A stretch of 64,000 bases of DNA from Prunella strophiata (lineage: Eukaryota > Chordata > Aves > Passeriformes > Prunellidae). The position numbers and the translations under genes were made by a program. This document shows positions 25,248-36,091 of this stretch, piece after piece. The stretch is taken from the NCBI GenBank assembly GCA_036583965.1, contig JAZBQD010000014.1, positions 3,176,191 through 3,240,190 of the forward strand, read 5' to 3'. The notes beneath the pieces are model-generated. The model was not told the DNA's origin and ran no database searches. It was given only the letters and a program-made list of their open reading frames with translations. Positions within the stretch are counted from its first letter, which is position 1. Each line of letters begins with the position of its first letter.

Positions 25248-25367
25248 AAAAAAAAAAAAAAAAAAGAAAAAAAAAGACAAAATTTCAAAAAAATTTGAAA
25301 TGACAAATGACAAAAAAAAAATTGACAAATGATAAATCAAAAAAAAAAAAGACAAATAAAAAAAATT
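25248..25367. repeat. A-rich low-complexity tract
   Basis: Runs of A separated by GACAAAT, TTTGAAAT and ATTGACAAATGAT motifs. It may be a decayed poly(A) or simple repeat. A minus-strand open frame (24999-25547) crosses it only because the tract reads as poly-F/S on that strand. Confidence 0.9.
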
Positions 25368-28300
25368 CCCTTCAAAAATGAGATTGATCTCTGTGCATTG
25401 TTCTCTGGTGGGCTGTGGCACCACGGAAATGGGAATCCTGCCACTTGTCAGCAAGCTGCTTTTTAGGAGAGCAGTGGGTGAGGAGGGTAAGCAGGTGGTA
25501 GGGGAAGGTAACATGAGAGTAGGAGGGTGATTAGTTTTCAATGCCATTCCAACTATTCAGCCACTAAATAGATTGTAACTGTGAACAAAGAGAGCTGAAA
25601 TAGGTAAAGGTAGCTTCTCCAGCTCTGGGGTGCTTCAGGAGATTCTAGATGTTCCTGAGTAAAAATGGAAGGATCCCTGCTATAAAACAAAAACTAATTA
25701 ATTATTCTAAAAGCCTTGAAAAATCCCAAAAGTCTGGGAGCAGCCTACACACTGTGAGCAGTGTTAAAACTCACTGCTTGATGAGTGATGCTCTTCAGGA
25801 CCCCTCTGTGTCTTCCTTGGTGCCTCTTCCTCTTGTCCCATGCCTGATGCTGACCCTCCTCCCTCCTTCCCCCTTGTGCCTCAGTGTCTGCTTCCCCATG
25901 GATATTAGTTATCACTTTCCTTTTTGAAAACCTCCTTACAAAAAAAGGAAATTTATTAATCAACTGTGTGAAGGCCTTCACAGTGCAAGTGTCAGTTTGA
26001 AGCTATGAAAGAGAAAAGGTAATTCCAGATATAAACAGCTGGTGTCTGGCTGAGAAGGACTTCAAGAATATTATAGCTGGAGAGTCCTTGCTGTGAACTC
26101 CTGGATTTGCTCTTTGTCTGCAAGCCTGGCTTCTAATCCCTGCCCTGGATTTACAAATACCAGCCCTGCTCCTGGCTTGGAGGATGAATACAATAGGGTT
26201 TTAGTGCAGATTTCTTTCTGAACAAAAGCCCACACTAGAGACCTTTGGTTTTTTCCAAACTTTTTGGTTTGTTTTGAAGTCAGTTAAAAGAGAAAATGCA
26301 AACACCCCCCACCACACACACACTAATTCAGAAACTTATAATTGGTCTGGCAGGTTCTTAGTGAGTTGGTTTTTTTTCTTTTAATTTGTCTAATAGATAA
26401 TTTTCTGCAAGTCCCAGAGTGCCACTTGACTTCTTGTTTCTATTTGGATTTCATCCTTGTGGTCTGACATCTTCTCTTTTGGCTTTTTTTTTCTTTCCTG
26501 CTTTGACTTTTCTGCACAGGGCCCTGAACCTGGTGCCAGCAGGAGGCTGAACCTCAGCTTCCCCTGCCCAGGGGCTCTCCCTGTATTCCAGCACATCCTG
26601 GGGCTGGCTGGTGCTCAGCCAGAGCCCCTGGGCTCCTCACCTGCAGCACAAGGTCCCAAAAGATGTTTCAGTTACCTGGCCAGAAAGGAAAATCAGCCCA
26701 CTTAAACCAAACCCACTGAAAAGCTGTTTTTTACTAGTGAAACTTCATCAATAACAGCTCTTCACATAAACAGTTGCAGAAAGAGATCATTGGTTTACTC
26801 ATCTCTTATTTATTTTGTCTGAAGACAAGCAGTTCTATCAAAATAGAAAAAAAAAGAATTAAAAAATATTTTCTTGAATGACCTTAATTTTTTGGCAAAA
26901 GACTGGCAGTCAAGTCTTCTGTTTCAGAATGACTAAGAGTGAATGGATGATGGGACACCTGCTCTTGAAAGCTTTCATGCTCTGCTGTGTGAACTGGGGA
27001 AGCTGGATCACCAGTCACATGGCATATGTTTAAAAATATTATTGAAATGAAACTCTTTTAAAAAATAGCATGTGAACCTGCAGCATAAGTGTTTGGGTTT
27101 TGGCTGGGTAGTTTGTTTGGTTTTGGGTTGTTTTTAATTTGGGGTTTTTTGTGAGTGTAGGCACATACATTTTCTTTGTGGGCTTTGTTGGGGTTTTTTG
27201 GTGGCTGAAACTGAGCTCCTGAGAAGCAATTCAGGGGCACCTATAAGTGCTACTGACTTTCAGTCAGACAGCAGGAATGTAGTTGCTTTTTGAATAGTTT
27301 TGAATATGTGACAACTAGGATCAATGTATCCAACAAGTGTTCTAAGTTCTGCTCATCTGCTTTGGATTTTTTGGACGTTGAAATCAGCATGTTGAAGTGG
27401 TTTAGGAATATTTGTGCCTATGACTGGATGTGCTGAGATTTGATTCCCACTGGGTTCAGCATATGAAACCTCTGAAAGGTTTGCACAGCTTTGTGTGTTG
27501 GTATATTTGTGCTACTTTGTGTTGCTGATGTCTGGAAATTCCTAATACTGTATATAGTTATTGTTCATGTAATATTAAGTCACATTTCTGACTTAAATGA
27601 ATCAATTATATGAAGCTGCAAAGTTCCACAAATTAGCTCTGCAGTGTAAAACGCCCTGATGGAAATCATGGAGCACTGATTTTGTGTTTCCTATATTGCA
27701 GACTATTTTCTTACACCAGACATGCCCATGAAAGCAGTGAGAAAGTAGTGTTTGTTGTGTTGTTTTCTCTCATGCCATTATTTCTAATCTCTAATGCCAT
27801 GTCTTACATCCTGTTTCACAACCAGAGTCAGATACACTCTTGTTAAACTGCTGAGGAAGTCTGAGCAGTTTGATCCCAAATAAGGGCAGCTCTGCCCAGA
27901 TGCACTAAGAAAATAAAAAGGCAAAACCCACTCTCCTCTCCTGGCTGCAACCTGGCTGCCAGAGCAGCTCCCACAGCACTGCACAGATAGCTAGGTTCAT
28001 TTTGGAGCATCCAGCTGTGAGGTGACACACTTAATGCACCAGTGATCTGATCCAGTATAGAAAATCTTTGGGGCCTGATTCTCAGTGCCTCTCACCTTGT
28101 GCAGTCATTTGTAGTGAGCAGCCTGAATGCCCACACACTGGAAAAGCAGAAGAGAAAATATTTTCCACTGCTTATCCTTCACTGCAGACCTGTAGCCACA
28201 TGAGGTAAAACAGGCTTTGAGTTCTTATGAAAATTTTATTTATATGCCTTTTTTTTTTTTTTTTTTTTTGTGGTTGTTGTTGTTGGTTTTTTTCTTTTTT

Positions 28301-29502
28301 TTCTTTAAAGGTAAAATATAAAGCTATTTCAGCCTTCTAGACAGTGATCCTATGAGCACTCCTGTAGGATACATCCAGAGCCACAGAATATGCACACACA
28401 GAATTATGTGCAGGTCTAACAGTCAGCACAGACCAGAACAAGTGCTAAATCTTAGAGTCCTTCCTTAGAAATTCAGATGTTGCCAGTTTAAAGGGCTGTT
28501 TTCCTAACCCAGCAATCATTTCACAAAAGGAGCTGCAATGCCAATTTTAAATCAATGATTGCCCTGTTACGAACACAAACGACATCTCATTGCAGTGCAG
28601 CCTCCTCTCCTTTTTGTTTTTATGATAGTAATTTAAGGATATTAGGAGCTGTGTTACTCCACAAAAGATGGTAGTGCAAGAAAACAGCTTTGCATGAGAA
28701 ATGCTGTGGCAAAAAATTGTATTTGTTCTCTGATTTTTCAAACAATGATCACAACTTCAGAGAACAAACTTTGTAGTAAGAAAGAATATATTTTGGTTGG
28801 AAATTTGGCCATTTTTTACTTAATTCTGTTTGGTTTTGTTATGTTTGTTTGCTTTTTTTGAGAGTACTCTTTATTGCACACACGCTGCAGAATAATCCTA
28901 TAGCTGTGCTAAATTTTAAACAAGGTCACACCATTTTTTTCCACATTTATTTTAATATTAATTACTACACCTAAATATATATTAAAAAACAAAAAAAAGC
29001 TCTATCTTGTGGCACAAAGCTTGATTATATTGAAAATTAGAGGTTTTTGGCAATGACAGGAAAGTGAGTCATTTTTTCTGTCCTTTTACAGCAATTTTTT
29101 TTTTCTTTTGTTTTCATTTAAGGAGCACTGTAGAGATAATGATCTTAATAAAACAGTATATACAAATCCCTGTTCCTGTGCTGCTGATAAGACACTAGCT
29201 GTTCAGTCCTGCTAAAACTTACTCACAGGAACTGGCCTCTATTTTCAGAAGTCACAGATTATTTTGATTACCTCCCTTTTTCAGTCAATCACCAGTTTTA
29301 TAAAACGTGGCTAGATGTAAAAAATGAAAGACACCTGCTTTTGGAAAGGTCTATGCCACAATTTTTTGTCACCTTGTAGAGTGCCCAAAACTCTTGGAAA
29401 TCACTCTGAAAACTTTGTTGCAGCCTTGGTTTGAGTTTGAAGGGCACGCTGTGCACAGCCTGGATTACTTGAGGGCCTGAAGTTCCACATCTGCACTGCC
29501 CC
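25368..29502. other. Unique sequence with T-rich tracts
   Basis: Includes a 21-base poly(T) at 28249-28269 with a T/G-rich continuation to about 28306. No exon, RNA gene or recognised transposon was supported. Confidence 0.4.
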
Positions 29503-29956
29503 TGATGCCTTGAGAAGGCTGCCCTGGAACAGAGCTGGATGGAGTTACAGAATAAAGCAGGGATTTATTGCAAGGATCTCCTCCATGGATCCACCTTGGG
29601 CAGCACCAGAGCCCAGCCAGGGCTGCACCCAAGATGAACCAAAATGGCCCCAAAATGCACCAATGGTCACGGGGTCTCTCACTGGGATCAGCTCTGCTCC
29701 ATTTGCACCTTGGAGTTCATTGTCCCATTCCAGCTTTAGCCCCTGCAGTCCCACCCTGCTTGTTTTTCTCTCTTCAGCCCACGCTGTTTGTGCTCTTGGG
29801 CTGAGATTTGGATCATTTGTCCTTGGTGCCCAGCTGGAGCAGGAATTGTTTTGTCTCCCTGCTCTGTGCACAGAGCTCACCATCCCCTGACATGAAGCTC
29901 CCACACACTAAAGCAGCACAGAATCTGAAAATAGAAAAGCTAAACCTGAGGCATCA
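29503..29956 (-). mobile_element. Solo LTR of the TGATGCCT family, inverted copy
   Basis: The reverse complement matches 16241-16691 almost throughout, including the TGATGCCTCAGG start, the 'AATAAAGCAGGG' (plus-strand) equivalent of the 3' region and the GGCATCA end. It carries a short extra segment (about 10 bases, around 29655-29670) absent from the other copy. Shared bases just outside the 5' end (CATT(A/G)GGAA in both copies) may mean the element extends a few bases further, or may be chance. Open frames on both strands at 29465-29904 are LTR-derived. Confidence 0.85.
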
Positions 29957-30699
29957 TTCCTAATGGTCTGCCCTCATTAATTAGTCCTGAGTGACCCTCA
30001 CTGAGCCATGCAAGACACATTCCTGCTGGTGCCCACACCTAGGCAAGCATCACCACATGGTTTCTCATCCTGCAAGGGCTTCCTCCAGTGGAGGCTCCAT
30101 GGAAAACACTGCTTAATTAACCCAGTGGTGGGGTAAACAGCCAAGAAGGAAAGGGGACAGCCAGAATATATGCATGAGACCTCCAGCTGTGATCCTGGGC
30201 GGGTTCTCTCACTTCTGGTAGGCACTAAAGTGAAGTTAAGGTTGGGGTCTTAATCCTCTCCTGTATCGCAATGGATAATCTGTGATTTTGGGATGCTGCC
30301 TCTTGGTGGGGAATTCTGGTATCAGTTCTGGTATCATGTTCTTCTGTTAGGGCAGAGCTGGAGAGGCTTAAATGTTTTGATGGCCTCTGTAGCACCAGAG
30401 AGTCTGGGTGGGCTAAGAAGGTGGATTTGGAAACGGAATATATGAGAATATACATATTTATTCATCTGTTGGAATTGACAGGAAGCTTTTGATCATCTTC
30501 AGTGTGGACTAAGGCTGAAATTAAAAAATAAATCTGGAACTTTGCAACTGGATTTGTGCCTAGGAAAGAAGCAAACCTAAATGAAGTGTTGTGGGGTTTA
30601 GGTCCTCCTCCTTTTTCCTGGGGAAGGGTTGAGGGGTGGGCTTCAGATGTGAGCTCATTGTAAAAGAGAGATTAGGGAAGATCTGCCCTAAATTGTAGC
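29957..30699. other. Unique sequence
   Basis: No gene, repeat or RNA recognised. Confidence 0.45.
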
Positions 30700-31480
30700 T
30701 TTGTAATCCCTGAGCTGGGCCCACTTAACTGTTTGACATGTGAAAATATTGTATTAATGAAGTTCCAGCCTGCTTCTTAAATCCATCCTTGTGACTGTCT
30801 TTATTCATCTGCATGTCCTGATAGATTATGATTATTTTTATATATACAAGTAATCTCATTGAAATCTATGAGTTACCACTGGTAGCATGATAGATGATTG
30901 TGGCTCACGCCTTTAATCCATTATTGAAGCTGAAAGCTGTTTACAGATTCTTGTAATACTTAATTTTTGCTCAGCACGGACAACTCAAAGCAAGTATCTT
31001 AACTTTTTCAGCTGGCTTCCTTTTCTCTTTATCATTCCATGTGCCTGCAGTAGTTTAAATTATAGAGCGCCACACTGACATTTAATTTAATCAACATTTC
31101 CTGTTTCTCTTAGATTTTGTGTGCACCTTCTACTAAAAATAAATATATTCCTTATTTAGTTAATAGGACCTAAATGTGGGACCCCAACTGCCAGTTGCTC
31201 TGCTGAAACAAGATTCTGTCATTTAATTTCAGGAATCAGCTCACCAGAAGCTGGAGAGAGCGCCCTATTCAGGGACGCAGCGGCAGCATGCTTTATGTTC
31301 CCTGGGAAGTTATTTTAATGTCTTTTTGAAATATTATAGATGGGATTCTCTATTGCCTCTGGGAGAACAGAGACAAGAGCTGCACAGAACCACATTGCTT
31401 TAATTTAAGCAACAGAGGCTTTTCCTACTGGCAGAAATCAGTGCAAGCATCACCCTGATTTTATTACGGAGGAGCAGATA
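30700..31480. promoter_or_regulatory. Candidate conserved non-coding element
   Basis: About 750 bases with no repeat, no low-complexity decay and no open frame. TAAT/ATTA motifs are frequent (TTTAATTTAATCAAC, TTTAGTTAATAGG, TTTAATTTAAGC). A CpG-bearing core 'GAGAGCGCCCTATTCAGGG' with 'ACGCAGCGGCAGCATGC' lies at about 31256-31290. The texture resembles vertebrate developmental enhancers. Confirmation needs cross-species alignment. Confidence 0.33.
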
Positions 31481-34069
31481 AGGCATGCTGAATGTAAAAG
31501 ATGAGAGTGGTGCTTGGACTGATTGGGACCACGTAAGGGTGCTCTTGTGCTGATGCTCTCTGATAGGAAAACAGATGTTTGTAAGTTCCTGAGGGGTTTC
31601 TTCATTTTGATATGGCTTTAAGGTTATCTCAGTACCTCAATAATTGGATTACTCTGGCACAAAGATAATGTTGTTTTATAGGGCTCAGGCTTTGCTGTTC
31701 AATGCTGTCATTTATGCCTCTGAGAGGTAGCAACAAACCATTTCCATGTGAGAAAGGTGGAATTTCACTGCAGCTCTTGTGAAAATGAGTGTGCCAAGAG
31801 TCAATGGAGTAGAAAACTGGAGCTATGAATTTTCTAGGAGGATGAGGCAGGAAGGAGCTTGTGAATAGTGGCAGTGAAGGGAAAAAGCCAGGGAAAACCA
31901 AAGACAGATTAGCTCTGTGTGAGCAGAAAGATCTCTCTGTAAATTTCTTTTCCTTAGAATCATACATAAAACTTTAACTTGCAGGTTCAGGGGTGGGTGG
32001 GGGAAATAAACACAGAGCTGTGCATAAAACACCTTCACAAAGTGATTTTCAGGTGCACACTGCTCACTGTAAAGATGGGTGATACCTTTCATTTCAACAC
32101 AGCCATGTTCCATGAACACTAGAACAGCACCAGGCTCAGGCCATGCTTCCCTGGTGCTGGGAAACTGAGAGTTAGCCAGAGCTTTGCAAATTTCAAATTT
32201 AAAACAGCTAGCAATTTTTACCCAGTAGCCTACCTTTCACTGGGTAAGTTGCACTGAAATTTTTCTTTTGTGCTTTCTTTAGTTATTCAGGGTGGAAAAG
32301 TGGCTTGAAGCTGTGCTCCCAGCTGTGTCCAGCCCATGTGTGCTAACATTCAACATCCTGTGCACTCAAATATGCAGGGCTAAATAAGGAGATGTCTTTA
32401 GGTTCTACTAAAAAGCATTTGCTTGACTGAAAATGTTGAAATGAGTCAATGCAGAAATGGCAACATCCTTCCCTTAAATAAATAAATACCCCCCCCCCCC
32501 CCCACTCTAGAATTAATAAATGGTAAAAATGAAATGATTATTGGCGTTCATAATTGTTTAAAAAAGTATTTGGAAATAGGATGCTAGAGTCTTTGAGGAA
32601 TGAAATATCCTCATTATTCTAGGCAAACTCAAATGCAGCTGCTTGCAGTCCAATGGGGCTTTTTTCCTTTCTTTCTCTCTCTCTTTCTCTTTTTTTTTTT
32701 TTTTTTTTGTAATTCTCTTTTCCACTGAACACCTTAATCCTATTGTAGAACTAGAAAAATACAGCTCCTGTGGAGAGCATAATACAATCTCACACCATTG
32801 TGCTTTTGATCTTAAATAAAATGCACCCGCATTTGGCTTTTTCTCTTTGCACCAGATTAGTTTTGGACCCAGCCACCCTTACTCCTTTCTTGTGCTGAAC
32901 TGCAAGGAACTTTATCATGATTGTAAGGAGGAGTTGGCATAAAGCAAGTAGTAAAGGGTGGGGGGGACAGTGCTTATGCAAAGAAAAAAAGGTGTGGGCA
33001 GAGTATGACTAGAAAAGAGTTCTGAAGGATGTGGGGAGGACACACAAAGCCTGTCAGCCCAACCCTGGCTGCAGGTCCCCAGGTGTGAGATGACCTGGGA
33101 GAGAGCAAAGCTTCCTGCCTGAGCTGTTCCACTGCCTCCCGAGGGTCAGCAGCCATCAGAAGCAGGCTTTGCATGAGCAGGAGGGGGCTGAGGAGGTGCA
33201 ACTCTGACAGCCAGAGCCAGGACTTGTGCACAGTTTGGTGACTGGGACAGTGCAGGGTGAAACATCACCTACCTTTCTCAAAAGCCTGACTTTAATCCAG
33301 AAGAGGCAGGTTTGAGGTTGGCTTAGTGCTTGGGTTTTTTGGATACAATCAGGCCATGGCCCACTCCCTGTGTGTCCTGCTTGGCTCACTGCAGCCCTGA
33401 GAGCCATGCTGCCTCCCTGGCACCCCAGCTCTGCAGAAATGCTGCTGCAGAGCTCAGAAGCCCCATTGCTCTGCCAGCCTGGCTTTTCCTCTGGGGTGAG
33501 GAGTTATGGGGCTGGCTGGGAGAGCTGAAGCTTGCACCCATACAGAGCTGGCCAAGCTCCCATCTGCCCTGCTCCCATCCCACCCACAGGACTCCCGTGG
33601 GAGTTCCTGCCACAGAGGTAGGGAGGAAGCCAAGAAAGAAACATTCCTCCAGCTCTTTTCTTTTTTTTTCTCCTTTTCCCGTCAGAGTTACCACCCTCTC
33701 TCACCACTCCTACGGAGAGGTCTGAAGTCTCACTGAATCAGCGGTTGTGAATATTATCTGTGCTGTTAATGGTTTGCATCTTTTTGCATGAAAGGGTAAA
33801 ATCACTTAGGGACACACACACACAGAGAAAAGATCATATACAGTAACAGATCCAAGCACGGGGGAAAAAAAAAAAAAGGTTGTAATGTTCATGAATTCCA
33901 GATGATGACTTTTTAAATCCCCAAGAAGGCAGTGAAATTGTTTGATTGTTCTTGTTAATTATTGGACTTGTCCCAGTATCAAATATTTGTAGAAGATAAG
34001 ACTTCCCTCGTGGAGATGAATAATAACCGAACTTGCTCTTCTTTGAGCAATTTGGCTCAGGGTGCAGAT
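31481..34069. other. Unique sequence upstream of the CpG island
   Basis: Contains a 15-base poly(C) at 32489-32503, a pyrimidine tract with 19 T at 32659-32708, and a short CA run near 33814. No coding exon was supported. Confidence 0.45.
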
Positions 34070-34396
34070 TTCTGCGTTTCCCACTCTCAGGCTCGAACCC
34101 CGTCCAGCCGGCTTCGGCGCTTCGCAAAAGCACGTGTACAAACCGCTCCATTAAAAATAAAAGACCCCGTAAGTAAACAAGAGAGAGCGAGAGAGAGCGA
34201 GCCAGAGGCAGACCCGGTTCTTGCAGAGCGCGACTTTATTAGCGGCGGGGTCCCGCCAGCCTTGCAGCCCGCCGTGCCCCGCGGCGGCGGGCCGGGCTCC
34301 GAGCGGGCAGGGCAGGAGCAGCGGGGGAACGCACCGCTCCCGCACCCACTGCCCGCACCGAGCCCCGCAGCGGCCGGGGGCAGCCCGGGACACGGC

Positions 34397-34829
34397 GGGG
34401 CTGCGGGAGCGGGAGGAGGCACCCGGGGCTGCGGGGCACAGGCAAGCGGAGAGAGACAAGCGCTCGCTGCGCGTCCGCCTGCGGGAGCGGGGACACGGCG
34501 GGGCTGCGGGGCACAGGCAAGCGGAGAGAGACAAGCGCTCGCTGCGCGTCCGCCTGCGGGAGCGGGAGGAGGCACCCGGGGCTGCGGGGCACAGGCAAGC
34601 GGAGAGAGACAAGCGCTCGCTGCGCGTCCGCCTGCGGGAGCGGGAGGAGGCACCCGGGGCTGCGGGGCACAGGCAAGCGGAGAGAGACAAGCGCTCGCTG
34701 CGCGTCCGCCTGCGGGAGCGGGAGGAGGCACCCGGGGCTGCGGGGCACAGGCAAGCGGAGAGAGACAAGCGCTCGCTGCGCGTCCGCCTGCGGGAGCGGG
34801 AGGAGGCACCCGGGGCTGCGGGGCAGGCG
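34397..34829. repeat. 78-bp GC-rich tandem array, about 5 copies
   Basis: The landmark GCGGGGCACAGG starts at 34431, 34506, 34584, 34662 and 34740, giving spacings of 75, 78, 78 and 78. Copies are essentially identical except the first full one. It ends in GGGGACACGGCGGGGCTGC in place of the GGAGGAGGCACCCGGGGCTGC of the others and so is 3 bases shorter. Because 78 and 75 are multiples of three, every frame stays open through the array. This explains the long open frames on both strands. Embedded in a CpG island, so either a promoter minisatellite or an assembly artefact. Confidence 0.95.
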
Positions 34830-34951
34830 GCGGGGCCGGCTGTCAGCCCCGCTCGCCCGGCTCCCTCCCGGCCGCCCGCACACCTCCCGAAGTTTGGCAC
34901 AACTTGTCACGCCCCCCCTCCCCACCCTTTCCTCCTCCTCCTCCTCCTCCT
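34812..34951. repeat. Duplicated block I, copy 1
   Basis: Identical by eye to 35952-36091 at a constant offset of 1140. It includes GAAGTTTGGCACAACTTGTC and the start of a (CTC)n tract. The left edge merges with the G-rich end of the 78-bp array and the right edge lies inside (CTC)n. Confidence 0.95.
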
Positions 34952-34978
34952 CCTCCTCCTCCTCCTCCTCCTCCTCCT
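34930..34978. repeat. (CTC)n microsatellite
   Basis: About 16 CTC/TCC triplets joining duplicated block I to block II. The counterpart downstream of block I copy 2 has about nine triplets. Confidence 0.95.
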
Positions 34979-35077
34979 TTGCCTGCCGGGGTGCCGGCGG
35001 CGGCCAGGCGCGGCGCGGCGAGCCTCTCCTCCCCCATTGTTCCCGGTCTCCCTCTCCCTCTCCTTTTTTTTTTTTTT
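34962..35077. repeat. Duplicated block II, copy 1
   Basis: Identical by eye to 35509-35624 (offset 547), from the last CTC triplets through GCCTGCCGGGGTGCCGGCGG and CCCCCATTGTTCCCGG to a poly(T) tract at 35064-35077. After the poly(T) the two copies diverge completely. Confidence 0.95.
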
Positions 35078-35373
35078 CCGCAGGTGGCACGGGCTGCCGG
35101 CGGTGTCACACGCCCACGGACACGCAACTCCCGGAGAAAGGGCGGCAGGGGGGAGCGCTCCTCGGGAAGGGACCCGGCAGCGGTGTCCCCGGGAGCCGCG
35201 CCAGCCCCGCTGGTGCAGAAGTTCCGGGCGGAGCAGGGGCAGGCTGCGGGAAGGGCTCGGTGCCGCCGCTTGCGCTCCGCTGGCTGCACCGGCGGCCAGC
35301 CCCGCCCCGCCGCTCGGCGGACAGCGAGGATGAGGATGGTGCTGGCGGCGATGGCCGCGGGCGGGTCACTTAC

Positions 35374-35487
35374 CGGTGGCCCCGCGCAGGGCCGGCCCGG
35401 TGCGCGGCGGGGACGAGGTCGGGGATGGTGTGAGGCAGCCCCGCCGCGCCGGGGGGACTCCCCGCGCAGCCCCCTCCCCGCTGTCAC
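35374..35487 (-). other. Possible first exon with splice donor, minus strand
   Basis: On the minus strand the sequence GGGCCACCG is followed by GTAAGTG, a strong match to the splice-donor consensus, with the last exonic base at 35374. The upstream (higher-coordinate) sequence is GC-rich and lies inside the CpG island, as expected for a first exon. The right boundary (transcription start) is unknown and only a nominal end is given. The open frame through it lacks an ATG near its start, so a non-coding 5' exon is the more likely reading. This is prediction from a single motif. Confidence 0.25.
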
Positions 35488-35508
35488 CACATCGCCTTCC
35501 TCCTCCGC

Positions 35509-35624
35509 CTCCTCCTCCTCCTCCTTTGCCTGCCGGGGTGCCGGCGGCGGCCAGGCGCGGCGCGGCGAGCCTCTCCTCCCCCATTGTTCCCGGTCTCCCT
35601 CTCCCTCTCCTTTTTTTTTTTTTT
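35509..35624. repeat. Duplicated block II, copy 2
   Basis: Partner of 34962-35077. The left edge is at an imperfect CTC run (GCCTCCTCC). The right edge is in a 22-base poly(T) at 35611-35632, followed by CCCTTTTGTTATTTGC, which is absent after copy 1. Confidence 0.95.
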
Positions 35625-35866
35625 TTTTTTTTCCCTTTTGTTATTTGCACTCGCATTGTGTTGTTTGTCTCTGAAGCCGCCTCATGACCAGCCAAGGGAT
35701 TTCACCTCGTCCTTGAGAGACAGAGAGCGAGAAGGGGGAAGGGGTGGGAAGAAGGGGGGAGAGAAAGGAAGAGCTCACCAAACACCCATCTCCCGGTCCC
35801 TCCCCGCACCTCTGGCTCTCCCCACCCCGCCAGTGTCTCACTTAGCACCCCGCGCCCGGAGGAGAC

Positions 35867-35880
35867 ATGACAGACAGCGG
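35867..35880 (+). other. Possible start of a coding first exon (ATG plus donor)
   Basis: An ATG in good context (GGAGACATGA) is followed by ACAGACAGCGG and then GTAGGTGCG, a plausible splice donor. Spliced there, the exon would encode M-T-D-S followed by two bases of the next codon. Unspliced, the frame stops at once at TAG. Position inside the CpG island, 0.4 kb from an opposite-facing donor, is what a divergent promoter would show. No downstream exon was recognised in the window, so the gene is not named. Chance occurrence is quite possible. Confidence 0.22.
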
Positions 35881-35951
35881 GTAGGTGCGCGACTGCCGCC
35901 GGTTTAAGTTTGTTGCTCGCCGCGGCCGCTGCGGGGGCGGTGCGGGGCTGC

Positions 35952-36091
35952 GGGGCTGCGGGGCAGGCGGCGGGGCCGGCTGTCAGCCCCGCTCGCCCGG
36001 CTCCCTCCCGGCCGCCCGCACACCTCCCGAAGTTTGGCACAACTTGTCACGCCCCCCCTCCCCACCCTTTCCTCCTCCTCCTCCTCCTCCT
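35952..36091. repeat. Duplicated block I, copy 2
   Basis: Partner of 34812-34951, identical by eye over 140 bases. It is followed after about nine CTC triplets by TGCCGCTGCTGCTCGGCTC, unlike copy 1, which continues into block II. Confidence 0.95.

Noticed and set aside
24999..25547. 182-codon minus-strand open frame with poly-F stretch
   Set aside because: It is held open by an A-rich low-complexity tract.
29510..29904. Open frames of about 120 codons on both strands, and similar ones at 16312-16624
   Set aside because: They are the two related LTR copies read in different frames. LTRs of this kind are non-coding.
35068..35083. Splice-acceptor-like poly(T)-CCGCAG
   Set aside because: It arises at the junction between duplicated block II and unique DNA and is absent from the second copy. 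A pyrimidine run next to CAG is expected by chance here.
34087..35490. Several 215-283 codon minus-strand open frames in the CpG island
   Set aside because: Same cause: in-phase 78-bp repeats and stop-poor GC-rich DNA. No recognisable domain.
33962..35674. 570-codon plus-strand open frame
   Set aside because: It crosses the 78-bp array, (CTC)n, poly(T) and the duplicated blocks. Its product is low-complexity, and equally long frames are open on other frames and on the minus strand. CpG islands lack stop codons, so this is not evidence of coding.
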